Source of the DNA: Marinitoga hydrogenitolerans DSM 16785
GTDB lineage: Bacteria > Thermotogota > Thermotogae > Petrotogales > Petrotogaceae
Assembly: GCF_900129175.1 (NCBI RefSeq)
Contig: NZ_FQUI01000001.1
Location: 1 to 64,000, forward strand
Length of the DNA stretch: 64,000 nt
Direction of reading: 5' to 3'
Shown: piece by piece, positions 54,312 to 63,000 of the stretch
How the letters are laid out: the number at the start of each line of letters is the position of its first letter
How positions within the stretch are numbered: position 1 is the stretch's first letter
The notes under the pieces: generated by a model
Database searches by the model: none
What the model was told of the DNA's origin: nothing
The model's input: only the letters and a program-made list of their open reading frames with translations
Position numbers and translations under genes: made by a program

Positions 54312-54334
54312 AATAGTATAATTTTTATACTATT
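54312..54334. promoter_or_regulatory. Palindrome 2 upstream of the fab operon
   Basis: Inverted repeat with ten-base arms AATAGTATAA / TTATACTATT and TTT spacer, overlapping the -35 region of the fab promoter (-10 at 54351-54356). Confidence 0.65.
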
Positions 54335-54350
54335 ATAGAACATATATTCG

Positions 54351-54356
54351 TATAAT
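54351..54356 (+). promoter_or_regulatory. -10 of the fab operon
   Basis: TATAAT, 70 bases before fabF. No -35 resembling TTGACA at 17 bases; that region is occupied by palindrome 2. Confidence 0.55.
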
Positions 54357-54425
54357 TAAACATGGCATAGTGTTGCTAATATTAATATGAAACAAAAATT
54401 AAAAATTATTACAGGAGGTAAAAAA

Positions 54426-55658
54426 ATGAAAAAAGTTGCAGTTACAGGTATAGGTACTATTAATTCTATAGCAAAATCAAAAGAAGAATTTAAAGAAAAA
54501 CTAAAAAAAATGACTATAGGTATAGATAACATTACTCAATTTGACACAACAAATCATAAAGTAAAAATTGCTGGTGAAGTTAAAGAATTTGAGCCAACGT
54601 TATATATGGACAAAAAAACTGCAAAGAGATATGATAGGTTTTTGCAATTTGCTATTGCTGCATCTAAAGAAGCTTTGGAAGATAGCTCTTTGGACGAAAA
54701 CGGTGAATGGAAAGAAAATGCTGCTGTTATAGTATCATCTGGTATTGGGGGATTTAAAACATTATATAAAGAATTTTTAAAAATGGAAAAAAAAGGACCT
54801 AAAGTTGTAAGTCCATTTTTAATCCCAATGATGATATCAGATATGGCTTCTGGTGTTGTTTCTATAGAATTTGGAATAAAAGGGCCTAATTTTAATACTG
54901 TTAGTGCTTGTGCATCTTCTTTACACGCAATAGCTATAGGAAGTATGTTAATTAGACATGGTTATGTGGACGTTGCTATTGTTGGTGGCGCAGAAGCTAC
55001 AATTGATCCAATGCCAATTGCTGCTTTTGCAAATATGAAAGCGTTATCTACAAGAAATGATGACCCTAAAAGTTCCTCCAGACCATTTGATAAAAATAGA
55101 GATGGTTTTGTAATGGGTGAAGGTGCTGGAGTTATTGTCTTAGAATCCGAAGAACATGCTAAGAAAAGAAATGCTAATATATACGGATTTATTGAAGGAT
55201 TTGGAATGAGTGGTGATGCCTATCATATAAGTGCTCCCGACGTTGAAGGTAAAGGCGCTGCAAAAGCTATTAAATTAGCGCTAAATGATGCAAAAATTGA
55301 ACCAGAGAAAATAGAATTAGCAAACTGCCATGCTACATCAACTCCAGCTGGTGACGTTGCAGAAACACGTGCTTTAAGAAATGCTTTAGGAGAACATGCT
55401 AAAAATATATTTATCCAAGGATCTAAAACATTATTTGGACACGCACTTGGTGGAGCTGCTGCTATTGAGTTTGTTGGTCTTGTTTTACAAATGAAAGAAG
55501 GTTTTATTCATGGAATGCCAAATTTAATAGAAGCTGATGATGAGTTAAAAGACTTAAAAATCCCAAAAGAAACTATTGATTTTAAAGCAAAATACGCTAT
55601 TAAAAATTCGTTTGGTTTTGGAGGACATAATGTTTCTATAGTATATAGAAGCTTATAA
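54426..55658 (+). CDS. fabF: Beta-ketoacyl-ACP synthase II
   Basis: FabF elongates acyl-ACP in fatty-acid synthesis. The 410 residues carry VTGIGTIN at the N-terminus, the catalytic Cys in NTVSACASSLHAIAIG, GGAEATIDP, the Cys-His-His partners in CHATSTPAGD and GSKTLFGHALGGAAAIE, and NSFGFGGHN near the end. An in-frame ATG at 54387 lies upstream, but CAGGAGGT (54412-54419) and the family N-terminus MKKVAVTG fix ATG 54426. First gene of fabF-degV-fabZ-fabH-like-fabK-fabD. Confidence 0.97.
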   Translation: MKKVAVTGIGTINSIAKSKEEFKEKLKKMTIGIDNITQFDTTNHKVKIAGEVKEFEPTLYMDKKTAKRYDRFLQFAIAASKEALEDSSLDENGEWKENAAVIVSSGIGGFKTLYKEFLKMEKKGPKVVSPFLIPMMISDMASGVVSIEFGIKGPNFNTVSACASSLHAIAIGSMLIRHGYVDVAIVGGAEATIDPMPIAAFANMKALSTRNDDPKSSSRPFDKNRDGFVMGEGAGVIVLESEEHAKKRNANIYGFIEGFGMSGDAYHISAPDVEGKGAAKAIKLALNDAKIEPEKIELANCHATSTPAGDVAETRALRNALGEHAKNIFIQGSKTLFGHALGGAAAIEFVGLVLQMKEGFIHGMPNLIEADDELKDLKIPKETIDFKAKYAIKNSFGFGGHNVSIVYRSL

Positions 55659-55671
55659 GGAGATGATTAAA

Positions 55672-56517
55672 ATGAAAGTAGGCATAGTAACTGATAACAC
55701 GTGTAATTTACCGATAGATTATTTAGAAAAAAATGATATTGGATATACTTCTCTTTACATACTAAGGGAAAGCAGGCATATAAAGGCTGTTGATTTGTGC
55801 CCAACGACTTTTTATGAAGAATTGAAAGTGGGATCTTATGTTCCACTTACTTCACAACCATCTGTAAAAGATTTTGAAGAAGTCTATAGAGCTATGCTTC
55901 AGAGATATGATTATCTAATTACGTTAACTATCTCAGAAAAATTAAGTGGAACTTTAAACTCTGCAAGACTTGCTGCATCAATGGTTGACGAAAAAAGAAT
56001 TTTTGCTATTGATAGTAAATTAACAAGTTTCGGATTAGGTTTTTTAGTCTTAGAGTTAAAAGATAAGATTGAAAGTGGAAAATATTCTATAGAACAATTA
56101 ATTGAATACTCAATAAATTTTCATACTACCATAAGAACAATATTTAGCGTGACAAATTTAGATTATTTATACAAAGGTGGAAGAATTGGAAAAGCAAAAG
56201 CCTTAATGGGAGGACTACTCAATATGAAACCTATTCTTTCATTAATTGATGGAGAAATCATTCCTGTAAAAAGCGTAAGAGGAATAAATAAAATGATTAA
56301 AGAGGTTGTTAATCATGCAATGGACAGGATAGATTCTTTAAGATTAAAAAAAATTGCTGTAATACATACAAGTAATTTAAAATATGGTGGACTAATTATT
56401 GAAGAACTCAGAGAACGCGGAAAAAATGACGATGATATTATATATTCTTTACTAGATCCTGTAATTGGTACTCATTTAGGACCTGATGCTGTGGGAGTGA
56501 TTACCCAATGGGAATAA
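55672..56517 (+). CDS. DegV-family fatty-acid-binding protein
   Basis: DegV proteins bind a fatty acid; in Gram-positives FakB members present it to the kinase FakA. The 281 residues have the family features VGIVTDNTCNLP, VPLTSQPSVKDFEEVY, TLTISEKLSGTLNSARLAA, the ligand-contacting Ser/Thr cluster, and GGRIGKAKALMGGLLNMKPIL. ATG 55672 follows AAGGAG. Its place inside the fab operon suggests recycling or sensing of acyl chains. No FakA (Dak-type kinase) gene is in the window. Confidence 0.92.
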   Translation: MKVGIVTDNTCNLPIDYLEKNDIGYTSLYILRESRHIKAVDLCPTTFYEELKVGSYVPLTSQPSVKDFEEVYRAMLQRYDYLITLTISEKLSGTLNSARLAASMVDEKRIFAIDSKLTSFGLGFLVLELKDKIESGKYSIEQLIEYSINFHTTIRTIFSVTNLDYLYKGGRIGKAKALMGGLLNMKPILSLIDGEIIPVKSVRGINKMIKEVVNHAMDRIDSLRLKKIAVIHTSNLKYGGLIIEELRERGKNDDDIIYSLLDPVIGTHLGPDAVGVITQWE

Positions 56518-56936
56518 TGAATATTGATGATATAATGAAAATTTTACCTCATAGATATCCTTTTTTGCTTGTAGATGGTGTAATTGAAATGAATGATAAA
56601 AAAATTGTTGCATATAAAAATATTAGTATTAACGAACCACAATTTCAAGGTCATTTCCCAAATTATCCTATTATGCCCGGTGTTTTGATAATCGAAGGAT
56701 TAGCTCAAACTGCCGGAATACTTTTAATGAATGATTTGAAAGAAAGTTATATCCCTTTATTTCTTGGTATTGATAAAGCCAGATTTAAAAAAGAAGTCAG
56801 GCCTGGAGATAAATTAATATATGAAATAGAAATATTACAAGAAAAAATGGGAATGTTTAAATTAAAGGCCACTGCTAAAGTTGAAAATAAAATCGTCACC
56901 TCTGCAGAATTAATGGTTGGAATAAAGAAGGGATAA
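56508..56936 (+). CDS. fabZ: 3-hydroxyacyl-ACP dehydratase FabZ
   Basis: Hot-dog-fold enzyme removing water from 3-hydroxyacyl-ACP. The 142 residues show ILPHRYPFLLVD with the catalytic His, GHFPNYPIMPGVLIIEGLAQTAG with the catalytic Glu, and ARFKKEVRPGDKL. ATG 56508 overlaps the degV end by ten bases; ATG 56517 is a possible alternative, but the GGGAG site is nearer the first. One base before the FabH-like gene. Confidence 0.96.
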   Translation: MGIMNIDDIMKILPHRYPFLLVDGVIEMNDKKIVAYKNISINEPQFQGHFPNYPIMPGVLIIEGLAQTAGILLMNDLKESYIPLFLGIDKARFKKEVRPGDKLIYEIEILQEKMGMFKLKATAKVENKIVTSAELMVGIKKG

Positions 56937-56937
56937 T

Positions 56938-57819
56938 ATGATTATATCTCAAATAAATGCCTTTGTGCCTGAAAAAATATTAGATAATAAGACTTTATCT
57001 AAAAAATTTAATGTTTCTGAAGAATGGATTTATAAAAGAACTGGTATAAAAAAAAGGTATATTTCAGACATGGATGTTTTCCAAATGGGAATAAATGCAG
57101 CTTCTTCTCTTAATCTTGATGGTGTTGATACTATTCTTTTTGTCTCTTCAATAGGAGCTCATTACGTTCCTTTTTATGTTCGAGTTTTTGAAAAATTAAA
57201 ATTAAAAAAATTACATTATGGTATAGATATATCAAATGGATTTGTTGGTTTTATAACTGCTTTACATGTGGCAGATGTTATGTTTAGAGAAAATATAGCA
57301 AACAAGATTCTGATTATTGTATCAGAAAGATTATCTGAACTTGTTGAAGATAAGGATATCAACACTGCAATATTATTTTCCGATGCATCTGTTGCTATGA
57401 TTTTAGAAAATCACGATAATTATATTTGTGATCATAAAGTTATGTATGATCCAAATTATCTTGATGCTTTAAATATTAATGAAAACAAAAAAATAATTAT
57501 GGATGGAAAAAGAGTGTATAAATTCGCTGTTAATAATATGAAAAAAATAATAAATAAATATATTGAAAATTATGAAAAGAAAATAATTGTTCCCCACCAA
57601 GCCAATAAACGTATTTTAGAAAGCGTAAAAAAATCGTTTAACGACTTAGAGTTTTTAGATATAATAGAAGATTATGGAAATACCGGTGCAGTTAGTATCC
57701 CTTTAACTTTATTTAAAACATACGGAAATTCAAAAATTCAATTAAAAGATCATTTATTAATTTCCGTTGGGGGTGGAATGACCACATCAGCAATTACTTG
57801 GAGGTGCATTGATGAATAG
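56938..57819 (+). CDS. FabH-like ketoacyl synthase with catalytic Cys replaced by Phe
   Basis: The 293-residue thiolase-fold protein aligns along FabH: WIYKRTGIKKRYIS near the start, and the C-terminal His and Asn sites intact as VPHQANKR (H220) and DYGNTGAVSIPLTL (N248). The nucleophile segment, normally DxxAACxGFxYAL, reads DISNGFVGFITAL, so Phe102 stands where the Cys should be. No other Cys is near (only C164 and the penultimate region). It is therefore unlikely to perform normal acetyl-CoA condensation. It may be a decarboxylating primer-forming enzyme or a non-catalytic partner. It is shorter than typical FabH (about 315-330). Confidence 0.88.
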   Translation: MIISQINAFVPEKILDNKTLSKKFNVSEEWIYKRTGIKKRYISDMDVFQMGINAASSLNLDGVDTILFVSSIGAHYVPFYVRVFEKLKLKKLHYGIDISNGFVGFITALHVADVMFRENIANKILIIVSERLSELVEDKDINTAILFSDASVAMILENHDNYICDHKVMYDPNYLDALNINENKKIIMDGKRVYKFAVNNMKKIINKYIENYEKKIIVPHQANKRILESVKKSFNDLEFLDIIEDYGNTGAVSIPLTLFKTYGNSKIQLKDHLLISVGGGMTTSAITWRCIDE

Positions 57820-58741
57820 AGTTACAAAATTATTAAACATAGAATATCCTATTTTAGAAGGCGGAATGGCCTGGGTGGGAACAGCAAAATTAGCTGCCGC
57901 TGTATCCGAAGCTGGTGGATTAGGTACAATTGGTGCTGGAAGCATGACACCAGAAATTTTAAAAGAAGCTATCAAAAAGATCAAAACACTTACAAATAAA
58001 ACATTTGCTGTTAATATAATATTAGTGAATCCCTATGCTGATCAATTAGTTGAAATTGCAAAGAATGAAAACGTACCAGTTGTAATATTTGGCGCTGGGA
58101 ATCCCGGAAAATATATATCTTCATTAAAAGAAAAAAATATTAAGGTTTTAGCTGTTGTATCATCAGAAAATTTAGCTAAAAGATTGGAAAAGGCTGGAGT
58201 TGATGCCATTATTGGAGAAGGAATGGAATGTGGTGGACATATTGGTGATGTTACAACTATGGTTTTAATTCCAAAACTTGTTGACGTATTGAATATACCT
58301 GTAATAGCAGCTGGAGGAATTGCGGATTTAAGGGGTATGAAAGCTGTTGTTGAATTAGGGGCTGAAGGCATTCAAATGGGAACTCGATTTATAGCTACAC
58401 CTGAATGTGAAGCACATGAAAACTACAAAAAAATAATATTAAAAGCCGGTATTAGAGATGCAATCGTTACAGGTGCAGCAATTGGACATCCTGCCAGAGT
58501 AATAAAAACAAAATTTGCAAAAAAAATCAAGCAATTAGAAGCTTCTTCACCAGAAGAAGCCGAAGAAATGCTCATTGGAAGTTTGAGAAAAGCTTTTATT
58601 GATGGTGATCTTGAAAACGGCTCTTTCATGGCTGGACAAAGTGCTGGATTAATTAATGAAATAAAATCTGTTAAAGATATAATAGATGAATTTGGAAAGG
58701 AATTTGAAAAGATGCTAATAGAAAAGGATGTGAAAAAATGA
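57812..58741 (+). CDS. fabK: Enoyl-ACP reductase II (FMN-dependent)
   Basis: FabK reduces enoyl-ACP with FMN and NAD(P)H. The 309 residues follow the nitronate-monooxygenase-like barrel: YPILEGGMAWVGTAKLAAAVSEAGGLGTIGAG, NIILVNPYADQL, FGAGNP, the MECGGHIG loop with catalytic-type His, VIAAGGIADLRG, and QMGTRFIATPECEAH. ATG 57812 follows GGAGGTG. The fabH-like stop overlaps the start; the fabD ATG overlaps its own stop. FabK rather than FabI fits Gram-positive-like and Thermotogota lineages. Confidence 0.95.
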   Translation: MNRVTKLLNIEYPILEGGMAWVGTAKLAAAVSEAGGLGTIGAGSMTPEILKEAIKKIKTLTNKTFAVNIILVNPYADQLVEIAKNENVPVVIFGAGNPGKYISSLKEKNIKVLAVVSSENLAKRLEKAGVDAIIGEGMECGGHIGDVTTMVLIPKLVDVLNIPVIAAGGIADLRGMKAVVELGAEGIQMGTRFIATPECEAHENYKKIILKAGIRDAIVTGAAIGHPARVIKTKFAKKIKQLEASSPEEAEEMLIGSLRKAFIDGDLENGSFMAGQSAGLINEIKSVKDIIDEFGKEFEKMLIEKDVKK

Positions 58742-59625
58742 TTGCTTTTGTTTTTCCAGGTCAAGGATCACAAACATTAAATATGGGAAAAGAACTTTTA
58801 GAAGAATATCCAGAATATAAAAAATACTTAGATATTGCATCTAAAACTATTGATGTTGATCTTGAATCAATTATATTTGGAGATGATGAAAAAAAATTAA
58901 CCCTTACTGAAAACACACAACCTTCATTATTAACCATATCATATATAATGTATTTATATGCAAAAGAAAAATTAAATATTATTCCTGATATTGTTGCCGG
59001 TCATTCATTAGGCGAATGGACAGCTTTAGCTGCGGCAGAAGTTCTATCATTTGAAGATGCCGTAAAACTCGTACGATTAAGAGGAAAATATATGAGTGAA
59101 GCATGTCCTCCTGGAATTGGTGGAATGGGAGCTGTAATAGGATTATCAATAGATAAAATAAGCGAAATAATATCACAATTTGAAAATATTAACATCGCAA
59201 ATCACAATTCACCTGAACAAATTGTCATTAGTGGTGATAAAAAAGAAATATTAGAAGCATTAAAATTATTAAAAGAGGCTGGAGCAAAAAAAGTGGTTGA
59301 ACTTAATGTTAGTGGACCTTTTCATTCAAAATTAGTATTCCCTGCTCAGGAAAAAATGGAAAAAGAATTAAAAAAATTGAAGTTTAAAAAACCCATATAT
59401 AAAATAATTCAAAATTATACTGCACAAATAGAAGAAAACCCTCAAAAGATAAGAGAAAATTTAGTAAAACAAATAACAGGTACTGTGAGATGGGTCGAAA
59501 CTATACAAAAAATGAAGGATTTAGGTGTTAAAAAAGTTTATGAGGTGGGACCTGGTAAAGTTTTAGCTGGATTAATAAAAAGAATAGATAAAACATTAAA
59601 ACCACAGAGTATATTAAAAGTTTAA
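58738..59625 (+). CDS. fabD: Malonyl-CoA:ACP transacylase
   Basis: FabD loads malonate onto ACP. The 295 residues have VFPGQGSQ, the catalytic Ser in GHSLGEWTALAAA (usually GHSLGEYSAL), the conserved Arg in VRLRGKYM, Gln/His pair in the SGPFHSKL motif, and YEVGPGKVLAGLIKRI. It starts on an ATGA overlap with fabK and is the last gene before a strong terminator. Neither acpP nor fabG is in this operon or window. Confidence 0.97.
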   Translation: MIAFVFPGQGSQTLNMGKELLEEYPEYKKYLDIASKTIDVDLESIIFGDDEKKLTLTENTQPSLLTISYIMYLYAKEKLNIIPDIVAGHSLGEWTALAAAEVLSFEDAVKLVRLRGKYMSEACPPGIGGMGAVIGLSIDKISEIISQFENINIANHNSPEQIVISGDKKEILEALKLLKEAGAKKVVELNVSGPFHSKLVFPAQEKMEKELKKLKFKKPIYKIIQNYTAQIEENPQKIRENLVKQITGTVRWVETIQKMKDLGVKKVYEVGPGKVLAGLIKRIDKTLKPQSILKV

Positions 59626-59640
59626 TATAACAAGACAGCC

Positions 59641-59681
59641 ATTACAAAACACCCCCAAAATTTTTGGGGGTGTTTTGTAAT
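59641..59681. terminator. Long bidirectional terminator between fabD and the receiver gene
   Basis: About 19-bp near-perfect stem (ATTACAAAACACCCCC... and its complement) with T- and A-runs on both sides, serving both converging units. Confidence 0.93.
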
Positions 59682-59683
59682 TT

Positions 59684-60043
59684 TTATTTTAATTTTTCCA
59701 ATACCTCTTTTAACTTTTCTTTTTTTATTGGTATAGCTAAAAAATCTTTTGCACCATTTAAAATAGCTTCTTTTACATATTCTTTTTCTGAAAATGATGA
59801 GGTTACAATAATGTTCGCTTCTGGATCATTTTCTAAAATAAAATTCATAGCTTCAATACCATTCATAACAGGCATTAATAAATTCATAAAAACAACATCT
59901 GGTAATAATTTAAAATATTTATTTATAGCTTCTTTACCATCTTTTGCTTCGCCTATAACAATATGCCCTAATTTTTCTATCATATCCATAAGTACTATTA
60001 TATCAAATTTTGAATCATCAACTATTAAAATATTAAATTGCAT
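59684..60043 (-). CDS. Pseudo-receiver (CheY-like) protein lacking the phosphoacceptor Asp
   Basis: A single 119-residue receiver fold. The acidic pair is present (ILIVDDSKFD, D9-D10) and Thr81/Ser82 are in place. The phosphoacceptor is Asn54 (VVFMNLLMPVMNG, normally VFMDxxMPxMDG), and the conserved Lys before Pro is Ile104 (FLAIPI). It thus probably cannot be phosphorylated in the usual way. ATG 60043 is six bases after GAGGTG; the in-frame GTG at 60052 lies inside that site. It follows polC by ten bases, so it is probably cotranscribed. Function unknown. Confidence 0.88.
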   Translation of the reverse strand: MQFNILIVDDSKFDIIVLMDMIEKLGHIVIGEAKDGKEAINKYFKLLPDVVFMNLLMPVMNGIEAMNFILENDPEANIIVTSSFSEKEYVKEAILNGAKDFLAIPIKKEKLKEVLEKLK

Positions 60044-60053
60044 CGAGTTCACC

Positions 60054-63000
60054 TCACATTAAACCTTCAAATAAATTAACCTGATTTTTTTCAGGTAATC
60101 CTTTTAAAATACCCATTTTTTTAAATGTTTCTACAGTTGTTTTATTTATACCCGTTCTATTTAATAAATCTTCTATAGATAAAAATTCCTTTTCTTCTCT
60201 CGCTTTAACAATACTTATAGCAGCTTTTTCTCCTAAATTGGGGACTTTAATAAAAGGTATTCTTAAATTATTTCCTTCAATAATAAAGTTTTTTGCATCT
60301 GCTTTATATATATCTGGCGGTAAAAAACCAAAACCTCTTAAAATCATCTCATATGCAATTTCCAATACCGTTAATTCGTTTTTTTCTTTTACATCCAATG
60401 ACCTTGATTTTAAATCAAATATTCTATTTCTAATTGCATTTTTTCCTTTTAAAATAATTTCTGTATTAAATTCATCACCTTTTACTGAAAAATATGTCGC
60501 ATAAAAAGCGAGGGGATAATGAACTTTAAAATACGCAATTCTAAATGCCATACTAACATAAGCAGCCGCATGTGCTTTCGGGAATAAATACTTAATTTTT
60601 TTACATGAGTTGACAAACCATTCTGGTACATTATTTTTCTTCATTTCATCTTCATCTTCTGGAGCTAATCCTTTACCTTTTCGTACTTTTTCCATTATAA
60701 AAAATGAATGTTTTTTATCCAATCCTTTATGTATTAGGTAATTCATAATATCATCACGACATGCAATAACCTCGTCAACAGTTGCCTTACCTGATACTAT
60801 TAGATCTCTGGCATTATTTAACCATACATCGGTACCATGGGATAGCCCCGAAATTCTTACTAGTGCTGCAAATGTTTTAGGCTTTGTTTCTTCCAACATA
60901 CCCCTAACAAATTGTGTTCCAAATTCAGGAATTCCTAAAGTTCCCACAGTTGTTCTTAAATCAGAGGTTAAATCTACACCTAAAGCTTTTGAAGAAGAGA
61001 ATATGGACATTGTCTTTTTATCATCCATTTTTATATTTTTATATTCAATACCTGTTAAATCACTTAACATCTTTAAAAAGGTAGGATCATCATGCCCAAG
61101 TGCATCAAGCTTTACAAGATCATCATGAATAACATGATAATCAAAGTGCGTTGTCTTCGTATTCGCCTTTCTATCATTTGCAGGAAACTGAATTGGTGTA
61201 AAATCAAAAACTTCCATATTTTTAGGTACAATCATTAACCCACCGGGATGTTGTCCTGTAGTTCTTCTCGCACCTTCTATAATTTTAGCCAATCTAATTA
61301 TTTCAGGATTTTTTAATCCCCCAGCATATTCTTCTGCATATTTTCTTACATATCCATAAGCTGTTTTTTCTGCAACTGTTGAAATTGTTCCTGCTCTAAA
61401 TACATGATCTTCTCCAAATAATTCTTCAATAAACTTATGTGCTCTTGTTTGATATTCACCGGAAAAGTTCAAATCAATATCTGGAATTTTGTCTCCCTCA
61501 AATCCCATAAATGTTTCAAAAGGGATGTCTTGCCCATTTTTTTTCAATTCAATTCCACATTTAGGACACTTTTTATCTGGCAAATCATAACCAGATTCAT
61601 ATGATCCATCTGTGATAAATTCGCTATATTTACATTCAGGACATATATAATGTGGTGGTAAAGGATTTACTTCTGTTATTCCCATCATTGTAGCTACTAA
61701 TGATGAACCTACAGATCCTCTCGAACCAACAAGATACCCATCATCATTTGATTTTTTTACAATTTTTTGGGCCATTAAATACAATACAGCATATCCATGA
61801 TTAATTATAGATTTCAATTCTCTCTCTATTCTGGCTTTTACTATTTCCGGCAATGGTTCTCCATATACTTCTTTTGCTGTTTCCCAGGTTAATTCTCGAA
61901 CAGTATCGTCGGCCCCTTCTATTATTGGAGGATGTAAATTCCCCTCTAAAGGCTTTATTTCTTCAACTAAATCTGCGATTTTATTGGTATTTTCGATTAC
62001 AATTTCTTCTGCTATTTTTTTATCCTCAAATATCTCATAAGCTGCATCTAACATCTCTTTAGTTGTTCTAAAATATTTATTTGAATTATACACTTTCTTT
62101 TTTTGACCTTTTGTGGCTGATCCTATTATTAAAGCATCTCTTGCTTTTTTATCCTCTTTATTCAAATAATGTGCATTACCAGTCATAACTACTGGAATAT
62201 TATAATTTTTTGCAGAATTATATAACAATTTATAAAATTCTTTAACTTTTTTCGAATCCATATTTCCATTTTCAGAATCTTTATCGGGATGTTCAATACT
62301 ATCAAGCGGTTGAATTTCTATATAGTCAAACAAACTAATTAAAGCATTTATTTCCTCTATAGATGCACCTCTTGAATATTCTTCAAATATTATATTTTTT
62401 GTACAGCCACTTCCAATTAAAAGACCTTCTCTGTTCTCAAGTAACTCATTTAACAGCACCGTTGTATCTCTATAAAAATATTCAGTATGTGCTTTAGATA
62501 TTAATTTATATAAATTCTTCAAACCAGTTCTGTTTTTAACCAATACTGTCATATGATATTTTCTCAATTTTTTAAAGTCTATCATCTTTTCAAGGTTAAT
62601 TAAATCATTTAATGTTCTAATCCCTCTACCTTTTGCTTTTTCAAGAAGTTTTAAAAAAACATGTGCTGTAATCTTTGCATCTTCATGTGCCCTATGGTGT
62701 TCAAAATTTCCTAATCCTAATACCTTAACTACTTTATCAAGAGAATGTCCTCCTTTCAAATTCAACAATGCTCTGGACATAGAGAGTGTATCAATATACG
62801 GAATTTTTATTTCAATATTCATTATTTCTTTAACCCAACGTCTTAAAAATCTATAATCAAAATTGGCATTATGGGCAACCAAAACTGAATCGGATATAAA
62901 ACTCATAAATTCAGGAAGTACCTCTTTTATAGATGGTGCATTTATTAACATCTCATTTGTTATACCTGTAATTTCTTGTATTTTTTGTGGTACATTTTTT

